From contig CM075781.1 in the NCBI GenBank assembly GCA_037974665.1, positions 34,511,235 to 34,575,234 of the forward strand: a stretch of DNA of 64,000 nt, given 5' to 3'. Every line of letters starts with the position of its first letter. The stretch's first letter is position 1. The position numbers and the translations under genes were made by a program. The DNA is from Ehretia macrophylla (lineage: Eukaryota > Streptophyta > Magnoliopsida > Boraginales > Ehretiaceae). Below are positions 50,505 to 61,768 of the stretch, one piece after another. The notes under the pieces were generated by a model. The model was not told the DNA's origin, made no database searches, and saw nothing but the letters and a program-made list of their open reading frames with translations.

Positions 50505-51495
50505 TGCGGATAGACAACACTTTATTCAAGCTATGAAGAGTACGGACCGAGGGATGACCAAGTTTGGCATGCCATGTATCACTGGTCATTTTATTTGCAT
50601 AACATAAAACCTTGGGCACTTGGAAGAGAGGATAGAGAGTGTCATTAATCTTCTCCTGATTAAGGAGACGATCCGTCTGCATGTCATTTATGCAATAACC
50701 AAAAAGGGTAAATACAAAATAGCTATTATGTGCCTTGGTGAACTATGAGATGGATAAATTCACTGAAGTACGACCTGTATGAGTAATTGTCATGCCTGAG
50801 CCATTACTAATTAAGACTTGATCAGAACCAGAGTAAGGCAATTTACCTGTAACTTGTTTGTCATCTGGGGTCGTGTGATGTGTAGCCCCTGTATCAACAT
50901 AACAACTCGAATCTGCAGGACTAAACAGATGCATAACATTGAAAGCTTAAGCAGAGGAATTGATAACATCGTTAGGAGCCCAACAATTATTTGCCTTATG
51001 GTAAGGATGACCATACCGATAACATACCACTTGTTGAGGGCTATTATTGGCGGAGGAAGTAGTGACAGGCTGAGTAGATGCACGTCCATGGCTACGCCCT
51101 CGGTCTCAACGTCCACGACCCCCTCGCTAAGAACGTCCCCCAGATTGCATATTGTTGGGTAGAGGAGATGGTGGTGAAGGGGCATGGATATTTTTGCTGG
51201 ACTAGTAGAGAAAGCAACCTACTTGTCAAGCAAAGAAATTGAGGACCCAATTCGTAATTCAAAATCTAAGAGCAATCCACAGACTTTTGCAAATGTAGGA
51301 CAAGTAAGACGCGAGTTTATGGCAGCTACAATGGGATCATACTCAGAGTTCAGCCCACGCAATGTCCATACACAGTAGGCAAAGACGCCATTTTGGATGC
51401 AATAGTGGAAGAAGAATGCAAGATGGACTTGGCAAGTGAATGAGAGGTAGAAGATGCCATTGGAGAGAGAGAAAATACCTAAGCCGTTGATACCA
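50505..51495 (-). pseudogene. Copia gag-protease-integrase fragment, minus strand
   Basis: Read on the minus strand from 51495 down. A gag stretch includes LRGLNSEYDPIVAAINSR and VCGLLLDFELR; a degraded zinc knuckle reads CYRYGHPYHKANNC (about 50985-51030). A protease core CYVDTGATHHTT lies near 50865-50905, followed by an HTG-type motif. The GAG-pre-integrase segment WHAKLGHPSVRTLHSLNKVL is at about 50510-50570. Frames change several times. The element is cut at 50505 by the junction with CRK C, so integrase core, reverse transcriptase and 3' LTR are missing. It belongs to a different copia family from 35821-40518. Confidence 0.88.
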
Positions 51496-51783
51496 TGTAA
51501 TGAACGAATTTCCCACATTGATTTGTGGTATCTTTCATTAATACTTATAATGCAATTTACAGTTTGGATAAGTATACAAAGAGTTTGAAACCAGCTATGT
51601 GATATACAAAATAACAACTAAAATACAATTGCAAGATTTGAGAGATTATGTTGTAACTCCATGAGATGTGGATAAGCTCAATAGAGATTGCCTTGACAAC
51701 TACCACGATTTGCAAATGGGAAACGTGTATAAAATGGGTTTTAATCTTCTGTAAAACCAAAAGTCTCCAAGCAAGTATTATCA
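51496..51783 (-). mobile_element. 5' LTR of the minus-strand copia fragment
   Basis: On the plus strand it starts TGTAATGAACG and ends AAGTATTATCA. The adjacent GTTGATACCA (51486-51495) is the complement of TGGTATCAAC, a tRNA-Met-type primer binding site, which fixes the LTR edge and orientation. The outer edge at 51783 is inferred from the TG...CA rule and the switch to LINE-like sequence. Confidence 0.72.
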
Positions 51784-52099
51784 AGGTTGCCTTTTGTGCA
51801 CTCATCTACCAACTTTGTCAAGAGAGAAACCAAAGACTTCGCAACAATGGCGCAAGAACAGAGGACTGGAACAAGTGCTGAACAGAATCAGAAATGACAT
51901 TGGTGCGAAACTGGATGTGAAAATTAAATTCAAACGTACAGGTACTAACGTTAATATCTGTAGAGCGTGGAATATAGATGAAAATATTCTTTTGTAAGTC
52001 TTTCTTTTTAATGTAAATATTTTGACCGGGGAGCATATATACTCCTGTGTATTTTGATTTTGTTAAAATGAAAAATTCCTTTACTGATCGAGCAAAAAA
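51784..52099 (+). mobile_element. LINE 3' end fragment with A-rich tail
   Basis: The frame VAFCALIYQLCQERNQRLRN, then NIRCRAW-like and later residues after a frameshift near 51878, resembles the C-terminal tail after the zinc-binding region of plant LINE reverse transcriptases. The following 3' region with ACTCCTGTGTATTTTGATTTT and an A-rich end near 52093-52100 also fits a LINE 3' UTR. The copia LTR appears to have inserted into it. Confidence 0.65.
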
Positions 52100-52535
52100 A
52101 AGAAAGCATGGTTAAGAAAAAATTCAAGAATTCTAATCTCCAGATAACACAGGGCTCATGTGTACCCATTATTTACAGCCCATTATGACCCAAAAAAAAA
52201 TTATTTACAGCCTACATTATTTCCTTATTAGCAAGGTAAAATGTACTACTTTACTGCAGAAAACCTCTAAGTGAAATGTTGGAACTAGCATAATAATTTT
52301 TATCACAACAAAAAGGGAAATGAAAAATGCTTACAATTGTTGTCTTCACTTTGAAACTCTAGTGTGTGAACTTTGAGATCATACCCATTTTATTCTGGTG
52401 CATATTCTTTAGCAAATGTATGATGCCTATGTTAGTGGAAGAAAAAATTGGTATCATGGAGTTGATCAGTTGTGAATCGTGATACCTTCCAAAATATGCT
52501 TCCTAATATTTTTCCTTTTGCTATTATAAGTCAAC
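52100..52535. other. Intergenic, no gene recognised
   Basis: AT-rich sequence between the LINE tail and the start of CRK upstream copy 3. No supported feature. Confidence 0.5.
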
Positions 52536-52904
52536 CCATAACTAGTTGGTGCCTAGCTTATCCTATTTATTTTCAACAGACTATATAGACCTATGACGTG
52601 ACGAAGCTGGTGGCTATCGTGGGGAGGGAGATAAAAGACTTGCGGTGAGAAAAATCTTCAACTTTGAACAACTGCTAGCATTCTTAATTCCACCTCTGGA
52701 ATGAGAAACGAAAAGCTAATCCATTGACTTGCTTTAAGAGGTTTTCGCCTCTTCGGTCCGCGGCTTTTCATAGGGAGGTCTTTCTCACGACAACGTTAAC
52801 TCTTTGAAATTGTCTAATATTTTGTATGCTTCGGTTGCTTTTAGCTACAATAAGAAATATTAGTTTTTTCATTCATAGCATAACTACATTGTCTAAAAAT
52901 TTAA

Positions 52905-53469
52905 TGTTAGGTATCGGCACAGTAGAATGGTCGGAGACAAGTAGTATCACGTAGTTAAAATATGAATGAGAACAAGAAATAATGGAGAGACCAATTTTAC
53001 TTGGAAAACCCTCTAATAAATTGAGGGAAAAACCACGGGCAAGAAATGGAGAATTTCATTATGATGTGGAGTATTTTACAATGACATTTTCTTTATTATA
53101 AGGAAAAAACTATAACACTCTTTTAAATAATAGGAGAAACTAACTCTTACTCACTAAATAGACAACAAAGAAGAAGAGAAACCTATAAGGAGAAACCATG
53201 TATTTTTCTCTCAGATGAATGCTTGCTGATGCTGAACCAATTGAAGTAAGCTTCTATTTATAGGTGAAAGCTCCTGCAAAACTCCAAAACTTTGCATGCA
53301 AAATCTTCCCTCGCGCAGTGTGCTTCTCAAGCAATGCAATTCCTCACGCAGTGTACTTCTCGAGCAATGCAATTAACAAATTTAAACATGCACAGTTTCT
53401 TTTCTCCATTTGCAGCCACCATTATTGACTTTCACAAGTCTCCAAAATAGCTTTACAACTCACATTTCA
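52905..53469 (-). mobile_element. Copia-type solo LTR, minus orientation
   Basis: Starts TGTTAGGTATCGGCACAGTA and ends CACATTTCA on the plus strand. The complement has TATAAATAGAAG at about 53255-53266 and a GAGAGAAAAATAC stretch as in copia LTRs. Copies 1 and 2 show the uninterrupted target. The flanks join as TTTAA plus TGCATGCATC, with no duplicated target bases visible. Confidence 0.8.
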
Positions 53470-54247
53470 TGCATGCATCTTTGTAATTCAATTGAAGTGG
53501 TCGTATACCTCATTTTCCCAGTCCACATACTCCAGTCATCCCCGTGCATCCCGTTTCTTCTATTTTCATGCCTTCGTTTCTTGCCATAGCTGATTGCCGG
53601 TGTTTACTAAAAAAAAGAGATTACTGAACATCGGATTTATAGTTTTAGTTGTAAATTTGAGGGTCTACATTTATAATAGCATATTACTTTGTCTATATAT
53701 CCATTCAATTTGACATAGTTGGTTGTCAGTGTTTACTCAAAAAAAGAGATTACTGGACATCGAATTTATAATTTTAGTTGTAAATTTGAGGGTCTACATT
53801 TATAATAGAATACTACTTTGTCTATATATCCATTCAATTTGGCATAGCTGGTTGTTGGTGTTTACTCAAAAAATGAGATTACTTAATATCGGATTTATAG
53901 TTTTAGTTATAAATATGAGAGTCTACATTTATAATAGCATACTACTTTGTCTATATATCCATTCAATAGGACACTCTTGGTTCCTACAAGGCCGAACATT
54001 CAGCACTCACATTGTAAGTCACACATAAATATGGGGCCACCCTCTCTCAGGCGGCCGGACCAAATTTTTTCCCAATTCAATACATCTTTGTAATTCTTGC
54101 AAAGTTAACCATTAGATAATACTCAACTTTTCCTCCTATATATTAACATTCGCTTCTGTAAATACTCGATTTTGTTGAACCATGTACCCATGCACCAATT
54201 TTTTGGTGTTTCATCCAACTTTGATCAAGATAAAGTTGAAAAGAAAA

Positions 54248-54629
54248 GGGCAAATCTCACAAATAGTCCCTATTGTTTATAAATTTTTGACAAATAGTCC
54301 TCATTGTTTTAAAAGTCACGTAGTTAGTCCCCATTGTTTACAAAAATTTCACCAATAGTCCTCATTGTTTCACAAATCATTCAGTTAGTCCTTATTATTT
54401 GTAAAAATCTCTCCATTAGTCCTCATTTTTTGCGAAAGTCTCTTCATTAGTCCTCATTGTTTGCAAATGCATTTACAAATATTGGGGACTAATAGAGAGA
54501 CTTTTGCAAATAATAGAGACTAATTGAGTGACTTTTAAAATAATGGGAACTATTGGTAGGATTTTTACAAACAATGAAGACTAACCGCGTGACTTCTAAA
54601 ATAATAGGGACTATTTGTCCAATTTGCCC
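54248..54629. mobile_element. Fold-back MITE, copy in upstream region 3
   Basis: Orthologue of 5283-5695 with the same insertion site. The left TSD AAAAGAAAA (54239-54247) is intact and the right one has decayed to an A-run. It is about 30 bp shorter because of a deletion near the right end. Confidence 0.88.
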
Positions 54630-55087
54630 AAAAAAAAGACAGTAAGCAGTAGTAATTCAAGACGGTATAAAATAGTCACATGAAATCTACACTCTCTGGT
54701 CACCAACACAGTTTGGTCTTTGTAGTTTTCGACAGCCTCTTCAATCTTCATAATTTATATATGAACTCATGAAAGCAGGAAAAATTAATTAACTTGGAAA
54801 CCACTTTTTGACTAATGAATTTTCTATACCTGAGAAGCCACGGCAGTTGTTTGTTCTTTCCATATTCTCCATCTTTTTTTCCTCGTTAGTGCTTCTTGCT
54901 AGAGATCTGAAAGCAGGAAAGACTTTGATCAAAATGATCACTTTTTTGACTTGATGAATTTTCTATACCTCAGAAGCCACGGAAATTGTTTGTTCTCTCT
55001 ATATTATCCATCTCTTCTCCTCATTAGTTCTTCTTGCAAGAGATCTGAAAGAAGTTAAAGGCCTCCAAAAAAAGCCATCCCCCAACC

Positions 55088-55957
55088 ATGGTGCAGGTCT
55101 TGGTTGCGCTTTATATGCTTTGGTTTCTCATCTTTATTTCTGAAGCTGGTCCCTGGTATTATACGTGTCCAAATACAACTACTTATACTCCAAATAGCAC
55201 CTATCAGGTTAATCTCAATAGCCTTCTCTCTACCCTTTCTTCTCCTAATATTACGAGAAACAACTTGTTCTACAACGCAACGGCGGGTAATAGCGGCCCT
55301 GACAGGGCTTATGGCTTATTTGTGTGTCGCGGGGATGTTACATTTGATACTTGTCATGATTGTGTGGAAAATGCTGCGACAGAAATAGTCAAGACCTGCC
55401 CCAATGACAAGCAAGCACGTGTATGGTATAATGAGTGCATGTTACGTTACGACAATGAATCATTTTTTTCGACCATGTGGGATTCGCCTGCAGTTCCTAT
55501 AACGATTCCGCGAGATGTTCCAGAACCTGATCGTTTTGCGCAACTCTTGGGAAATACGATGAATGACTTAGCTACTCGTGCTTCCAATTATCAGTCAGCC
55601 AATGGTGGACGATTGAGAGGTTTTGCAACAGGAGAGGCTAATTTTACGAGTTTCCAAACCCTATACAATGTAGTTCAGTGCACCCCTGATTTATCAGGGT
55701 TTGATTGTAATCGGTGCTTACGTTTCGCTATTGGCTACTTGGCCGTCTGCCGCAGTGGAAGGCTTGGTGCAAGAATTTATCTTCCAAGTTGCAATATTAG
55801 ATATGAGACATCACCATTTTACAACAGTATAGCCGCACCACCACCACCATCGCCATCACCTACGCCCATAATTCCTCCCCCTCCAGCTCCAGGATCGCCT
55901 GTGAGTCCAGGAGGTAAGGTTTCATTGTGTAAACTAAGATCTTATATGCTAGTTTGA
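55088..55957 (+). CDS. CRK B exon 1 read into intron 1: potential secreted double-DUF26 protein
   Basis: The exon 1 frame has no stop and runs through the GTAAGG donor for 14 more codons to a stop at 55955. That gives a 289-residue protein with a signal peptide (MVQVLVALYMLWFLIFISEA), two complete DUF26 domains with both C-x8-C-x2-C motifs and the extra conserved cysteines, several N-x-S/T sites and a Pro/Ser-rich tail. This matches the layout of plant secreted cysteine-rich repeat proteins (CRRSP), which are apoplastic and often stress-related. Whether such a transcript exists is not visible from the sequence. The alternative is that it is simply exon 1 of the broken receptor kinase. Confidence 0.45.
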   Translation: MVQVLVALYMLWFLIFISEAGPWYYTCPNTTTYTPNSTYQVNLNSLLSTLSSPNITRNNLFYNATAGNSGPDRAYGLFVCRGDVTFDTCHDCVENAATEIVKTCPNDKQARVWYNECMLRYDNESFFSTMWDSPAVPITIPRDVPEPDRFAQLLGNTMNDLATRASNYQSANGGRLRGFATGEANFTSFQTLYNVVQCTPDLSGFDCNRCLRFAIGYLAVCRSGRLGARIYLPSCNIRYETSPFYNSIAAPPPPSPSPTPIIPPPPAPGSPVSPGGKVSLCKLRSYMLV

Positions 55958-55992
55958 AAATTTATAATTTGTTAATGTCTTAATGTGAGAAA

Positions 55993-56690
55993 CAGTGGCG
56001 TATCTAGGTATCGAGGGTCAGGACATGCACTACAGTGATACAGTAAATAATTAACGGTTCGAGTACTCTTATCTATACATAAACTAATACATATTAAGCA
56101 CATTTTAGCAATTAAAACAAAATGTAAACATATAAAAAGAGAAAAAAAAAATAATTATAATCTATAGTATTATTTACCAGAAAAAGATATAATTATTTAC
56201 CAAAAAAATTGACGAGGAAAAAGATTTTTTTTTTTGCTAAGTCAGCAAGATATTTTTATTCCATTTCTCAAAAACTAAATGGCAAAGCCATATACAAGAA
56301 ATCAAAGAAAGTTACACTAGATAATATAGCAACAGATAAAATTAATCAACTTGAAACTAAACAAGAATTACATTAAGATTCTAAGCATCACAAAAGATTC
56401 TATTGTGCCTATTGTTCTGGAATTTCTTCCTAGATGTCATCTTGAACTTCACATTTTCAATGATTTTGTTGATAATATGCTCCTCACTAGTTTAATGATT
56501 TTGTTGCCATTAAACGTTCTTCATCGCATAAAGACTCATAATATGCTCCGCTGCCATTGAACTTGAGCGTAAGCATTAATAAAAAGAAAGTAGCAGGATT
56601 CAAACTTGGACTTCATCCGCCCCCAACTGATTCTAAACTTGCCTCCTTAACCACCAAGCTATATCACCATTTGTTGTAGGTCCGCCACTG
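55993..56690. mobile_element. hAT-like non-autonomous element in CRK B intron 1
   Basis: Inverted ends CAGTGGCGTATCTA and CAGTGGCGGACCTA (complement at the right). Flanking octamers GTGAGAAA (55985-55992) and GTGAAAAA (56691-56698) match at 7 of 8 positions. CRK A intron 1 has the uninterrupted equivalent (TAATGTAAGAGAATT at about 41844). There is no coding region inside. Confidence 0.82.
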
Positions 56691-57713
56691 GTGAAAAAAT
56701 TATTCTTAACTCTCCTCTTCAAGTATGAGCAATTCCAGTATCATGTTAAGACTTATGGATTCAACAATGTGGGAGAACTATTTTTCGAACTCCATTTCTG
56801 TTGCAACCTCATCCACACTTCAATGAACAACTTCATGAACATAAGGTCGTATTGAAGTCAATATTTGTTTTCCACCCAACTAACTTAGCCTATGTAATCA
56901 AACAACTGTGTATAAGATTTTCGTAATAAGATATATTGTTAAGAGTTCAGAGAGGAGACACTAAGATTCAGAGGATATGTTTCTAGAGCAGTGCACTAGC
57001 ACTATTAGAGTTAGATCTTATAGATATGATTTGATGTAAATTTATTGTTTCATTTCCACCGCAGCTGCACCAGCTCCGCCTTTTTTTCGGGAGACTGTTC
57101 TCTTCTCAGCTGCCTACTTCTCTGCCTTTAATGGCACCCCGTCCAAACCGATCAAACACCCAAAAAAAAAAAACACCAAATAAACTGCATCTAGTCTTCT
57201 CTGCTCTTCCATTTTAACTGAACTGGCAAAAATAAACTTTATCTACTCTTCATCTTCAAACTTCATAAAAATCCTCCTCTGATCTCTATATTACTTCAAT
57301 AATACTTGAATTCTTCTTCTCTGCATAAGATCTTTATCTGATCCTTGCCTAAATACACATATTTTTTATTATTTTTTAAATCAAATAGTTCATAGAACTG
57401 CTTCAGCTGCCATTGATGGTTGCTTCTTCAATCTTCATCACACATCACTGCAGCTCAATATTTGCCGCAGATCTTCATCAGATTCATTATCCTCTTTCAA
57501 GAACTTCTTCAATTTTCTCAATCCTCTTCACTCTGGTTTTTTTTTTTACACCAGATCTGCTATGACAGATCCCCTACCCCTCTTATCTTCATTCTCAAAT
57601 ATGAATCTCTCCTTTTAATCAAGAACATCCTCCACATCTCCCTTAGCAGGTCAACAACATAATAATTTAATCACATTTTCTCACTCTTCAAGACCCATCG
57701 TTTCCCCAAACCC
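56691..57713. other. CRK B intron 1, unassigned middle part
   Basis: AT- and pyrimidine-rich sequence with no recognised gene. CRK A intron 1 lacks it, so it is either inserted in CRK B or lost from CRK A. Confidence 0.5.
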
Positions 57714-57919
57714 CAGAGGCAGAGCCAGAATTTTAAAATTGGGGGTCAAAATTCAAATAAGAACATTCATGACAAGAGAAAAAAAATTAAGAGGGACCGT
57801 TAACTTATTTTTAATGATACTACATAGATTTTTTTAACGATACTACATAGATTTTTTTTTTTTAAAAAAAAAATATTGGGAGGCTGGGCCCCTGTTGTCC
57901 CGGCCCAGCTCCGCCCCTG
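57714..57919. mobile_element. hAT-type MITE with CAGAGGCAGAGCC end
   Basis: 206 bp, left end CAGAGGCAGAGCCAG and right end CTCCGCCCCTG (complement CAGGGGCGGAG). Such CAGRGGCRGAGC ends are common in plant hAT (Tip100-like) MITEs. No exact 8-bp TSD is visible. Confidence 0.7.
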
Positions 57920-58430
57920 CACACAACATAAATGCTTCAAATCTACCATGAGGTGCTATAACTCCCTTGTGCTTCAGAAATATTTGACATCGCTAAAGGT
58001 TTGAGAAGAAGGCTTAGATGCCTTACTTGCATCTCTTAGAATTAATGTAGTCATATTCTCCAGAAAATGAAAATCCCATGTAACCAGGAGGTAGCTTGAT
58101 TCTGTGAACAGTTCTTTCATGGAAAAGGTGAAATGTGATAGCAGCTGTGAGAAGAAGCCCAAAGATTTGTGAAGTCTCTCTTTCTTGTTAATGTTTTCTT
58201 GTGCTTGTGATATGTGATGGTTATTCTTGTACACTAAAGAGCTCCGAAAAATGGAAATAGAAAAAGTAGTCCTTAATCTATCTTTAATTTTCCTCCTCAA
58301 CTCTCTATATATGTGGCTCTTCTACACCTCCTTTTGCTTTTCCTTGGAAACAAAGAACTCACTAACAATTAGGAAGCTCCAATCTCTGCTTTTCTAGTTT
58401 CTGCGGAACGTGGAAAAAAATGAGATACCA
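57920..58430. other. CRK B intron 1, segment with a minus-strand open frame
   Basis: A 108-codon minus-strand frame (57974-58300) contains a plausible protein-like stretch, KSLGFFSQLLSHFTFSMKEL, but no domain I recognise. It could be a fragment carried by a transposon. No function is proposed. Confidence 0.35.
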
Positions 58431-58743
58431 ATCTTTTTTTGGTCTAATTTTTAGACACTCAAAAGTACTTCATGTGAGTTTTAAAAACTGAATTATTCCG
58501 TTTGGTCCATTTTTTAAAGTGCTTTTAAATAAAAGTTGGAGTTGAAAAAAACTGAAAAATAAAAAGCTCCAAATTGGTGTTTTTCAAAAAATGTTTTTGC
58601 TAAACTATTTTTACATAATACAGAAAGTTGTTATTCTTTTTCTTTCTCAAATATACACTTTCATATGTTTTTAAAATCCAACATTACTTTCAAAATTTTT
58701 AAAAGCTCAGCATTACCCAACATTCGCCAAACAGGCAAGAGCT
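58431..58743. mobile_element. MITE-like repeat in CRK B intron 1
   Basis: TTTTTAGACACTCAAAAGTA ... CATTTTTTAAAGTGCTTTTA matches the fragment at 61769-61860, and the right end ATTCGCCAAACAGGC is a partial complement of that fragment's GGCTCTGTTTG start. Superfamily not assigned; no TSD found. Confidence 0.55.
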
Positions 58744-61080
58744 TTTATTTACTAGCACTTTAACCAAAGTTATACTGTTAAATGCTCTACAAAGCACTTC
58801 CTCTCGATGGACATTTCAGTTTCAAGGAAAATAATTTCTAGCCAGAGATTTTTGCATCCGAAGTCAATTGCTAGTATTGCCACTACCATAAATCATATCT
58901 GGCAAATGTGACAAGGTTCAGAGCTGACTGTTGCAGCCCAAGGCCACAACTTCTAGCATTGGTTAAGATGATTCATGCTTCAGTACCTACTACTCTCTTT
59001 GATAACATGTAAAAAGGCACCATTAGGCTACCTAATCTATTTTCTGATAAATGATCTTCATTGCATTGATGCAGGAAACGGGGGAATATCAGCAAGAGTA
59101 ATTATTCCAATTCTTGTCGCAATGGCTGTTGCTATTTTGCTGCTGACCCTGGGCTTCTGTTTCCTAGGAAGAAGAGTAAAAAAGTATGATGCCATGGAGG
59201 AGACAACAGGTCAAATTCAAGAATCCAAGGTTTTCCTTTTTATTATTTTTTGGTGATTCGTCAAGATCCAAATTATTAACTTATATACCAGGCACAGAAG
59301 GAAATGATATCTCAGCAACTGAATCTTTACAATATGATTTAAATACAATTGCAGCTGCTACAAAAAATTTCTCTGCTGAAAATAAGATAGGTGAGGGTGG
59401 ATTTAGCGCCGTGTTCAAGGTAAAGTAATTTAATTTAATTACTGACATACGAGAGAATTTTTGCCCATTTTTAATCCTTTCTGAGCAGAGTTTTTATCTG
59501 TGACTATAAACATTCAGGGTAAACTTTCTAATGGGCAAGAGATAGCTGTTAAAAGGCTATCCAAAACCTCCAGACAAGGTGCTCAAGAATTTAAGAATGA
59601 AGTTGTTATTGTTTCCAAACTTCAACACATAAATCTTGTGAGACTAGTAGGATTTTGCTTGGAGCGAGAAGAAAAGATCCTTATCTATGAGTTTGTGTCT
59701 AACAAAAGCCTTGACTACTTTCTTTTTGGTTCGTATTTGGTTCCACTTTTAATATTTGGAATTTGAAGAGTCTGGTAACAAGTATCTGTAGATTTTTATT
59801 TTTTTGTTCATAACAAAGTTGGGAAACCTATATTAATTTATTGTGCAGATCTAGAGACACAGCAATTATTGGACTGGGCAACACGTTACAAGATTATAAG
59901 GGGAATAGCACTAGGGATGCTTTACCTTCACGAAGATTCTCGTCTTAGAATCATACATCGTGATCTCAGAGCTAATAATATCTTACTAGATAAAGATATG
60001 AATCCTAAAATATCAGATTTTGGCATGGCGAAAATTTTTGGTGTCGACCAATCTCAAGGAAACACAAGTAAAATCATCGGGACCTTGTAAGTTTGTACCT
60101 TAATTTCTCCATAGTAATCTGATGGACAACATACATGTCCTACTGCCTTCTTCCTAAGAGTATATAACTTTTACTTGTGCTTCTTTCAGTCATACCATTA
60201 ATTTTTTTTAGCACACATTTCACATCATCTTGTACTAAATTTCATAAAAGAATGTTATATAACCAGAACCCAAGACTAATTGGCTAATTCTAATGTCGTT
60301 GTTTATACTTGTAGTGGGTAAATGTCTCCAGAATACACTATGCATGGTCAGTTCTCTGTCAAATATGATGTCTTCAGTTTTGGTGTGCTACTATTAGAGA
60401 TAGTAAGTGGAAAAAAGAACAGTGGCTTCGCTCAATCAGGAAAGTTAAAGGACCTTCTTAGCTATGTGAGTACAAGTACTTTTTTTTAACTTTTTACGCC
60501 ATATAGTATGATAAATTTCCTAGAACATAGTTCAAATAAAAAATTACATATTCAAAACATCACTTTACATATTCTAGACATTATTTGGATAAAAATTGCA
60601 GGCTTTGAAACTTTGGAAGGATGGCATGCCTCTAGACTTGGTGGATCTTGCTTTGGGAGATTCCTTTGTTAGAAATGAAGTAGTTCGATGTATAAACATT
60701 GGCTTACTCTGTGTGCAAGAAGATGCTGCAGAAAGACCTACCATGGCATCAGAGGTTCTCATGTTTAATAGTTCTACTCTTACTCTGCCATTACCGCATT
60801 AACCAACAATCTTCTTTCGTAGCAGAACAGATACTATATTGTGAAGCCTCTAGAGTCGGATGAATCCTCGGGTAAGTCAATTTCATGGTCAACAAATGTC
60901 AATTACGGAATTATACCCGAGATAAGAGGAGAAGATCCAATTATAGTCAATGATTCAAGTTGCGAACGACTTGTGTTATGTTACTCACTCGCCAAAAGAT
61001 CTAAAGTAATTTCCGTTGTATCTAGCACATTCTATTATGCATCGCTATGTACACTTGGACTTGATTTGTCACATTTATGA

Positions 61081-61768
61081 ATAAAAGCAAACCGATATAA
61101 ACCACAACTAATTGATTTGAATAGTTATCCTATAAAATAAAAACCTGGGCATTGCTTCATAGGTGATGCTACTATCTTGATCTTAATGAGGTTTCAATCC
61201 ACTTCTTCCCAGTACTAAAAAGAAAAGATTATTACGTGATTTTATTAGCTTGTATATTTGTGATTTTAGTGATTTTTTAAATTATTTATTTTGTAATTCT
61301 GCACCTAACGGATTTGAGAGGTTATATTCTTTTAGCGGGTGACGTGTCAAGTGTCGAGACTCAGCTTGTAGGTGAGATTTGAAGTGTGACATTCAACATC
61401 AAGTTTTTGGCCATAACAAAATGCCAGTAGTCGTACGATCATATCTGTTGAAAATAATAAAAAATTTAATAAACCTTTCTCTGTCTGTCAGATTAAATTT
61501 TAGATGAAATGGTAACTTAACATGATATCAATTCTAAGTTTTGGATTCAAAATCAGAGCCTAGGTACTAAAGGGTCGTGGGTTCAAATCTCATCGTCACC
61601 TATTTAAAAATATTAAATTTTAGATAAAATGATAATTTAACAAAGTATCAGAACTTAAGTTTTGGATTCAAAATCAAAGCCTAGGTACCAAAGAGTCATG
61701 GGTTCAAAACTCATCGTCATCAATTTAAAAATATTAAAATTGTCCAAGTGCAAATCTAAAACTTAAGG
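61081..61768. other. Downstream of CRK B, no gene recognised
   Basis: Probably the 3' flank of CRK B. It contains a 120-bp tandem duplication (61491-61738) but no open frame with a recognised domain. Confidence 0.5.
61491..61738 (+). repeat. Tandem duplication, two units of about 120 bp
   Basis: Units start near 61491 and 61611 (ATTAAATTTTAGATRAAATG). Each contains AAGTTTTGGATTCAAAATCA, GCCTAGGTAC and a GGGTTCAAAWCTC box that resembles a pol III B box. It may derive from a SINE, but no A box or tail was identified. Confidence 0.65.

Larger units (their letters stand above)
52536..55083 (+). repeat. CRK upstream region, copy 3 (upstream of CRK B)
   Basis: Collinear with 4136-6133 apart from a 565-bp solo LTR (52905-53469). 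It includes the triplicated 130-bp module (about 53598-53970), the fold-back MITE (54248-54629) and the duplicated leader segments (54815-55070) ending AGGCCTCCAAAAAAAGCCAT shortly before ATG 55088. It is the only copy still joined to a long CRK reading frame without a large insertion near the start codon. Confidence 0.88.
55088..61080 (+). pseudogene. CRK B: cysteine-rich receptor-like kinase, seven exons, kinase domain interrupted
   Basis: Exons: 55088-55913, 59075-59209, 59292-59419, 59518-59728, 59849-60086, 60315-60465 and 60602 on. Exon 1 gives a signal peptide (residues 1-20), DUF26-1 (C80-x8-C89-x2-C92), DUF26-2 (C198-x8-C207-x2-C210) and a Pro-rich stalk. Exon 2 is the membrane segment. 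The kinase has AVKRL and DFG. Its glycine loop is [10 protein letters not shown], with the third Gly changed to Ser (CRK A keeps Gly), and its catalytic loop is HRDLRANN instead of HRDLKxxN. Exon 6 has an in-frame TAA at 60319-60321 in the G-x-MSPEY stretch; exon 7 has TAA at about 60799 before the tail and a later frame change. Intron 1 is 3.2 kb, swollen by transposons. Expected location is the plasma membrane. It is probably a pseudogene, possibly still transcribed. Confidence 0.9.

Noticed and set aside
57974..58300. 108-codon minus-strand gene in CRK B intron 1
   Set aside because: The composition is plausible but there is no recognised domain, no splice evidence and no conserved counterpart in CRK A; left as unassigned.
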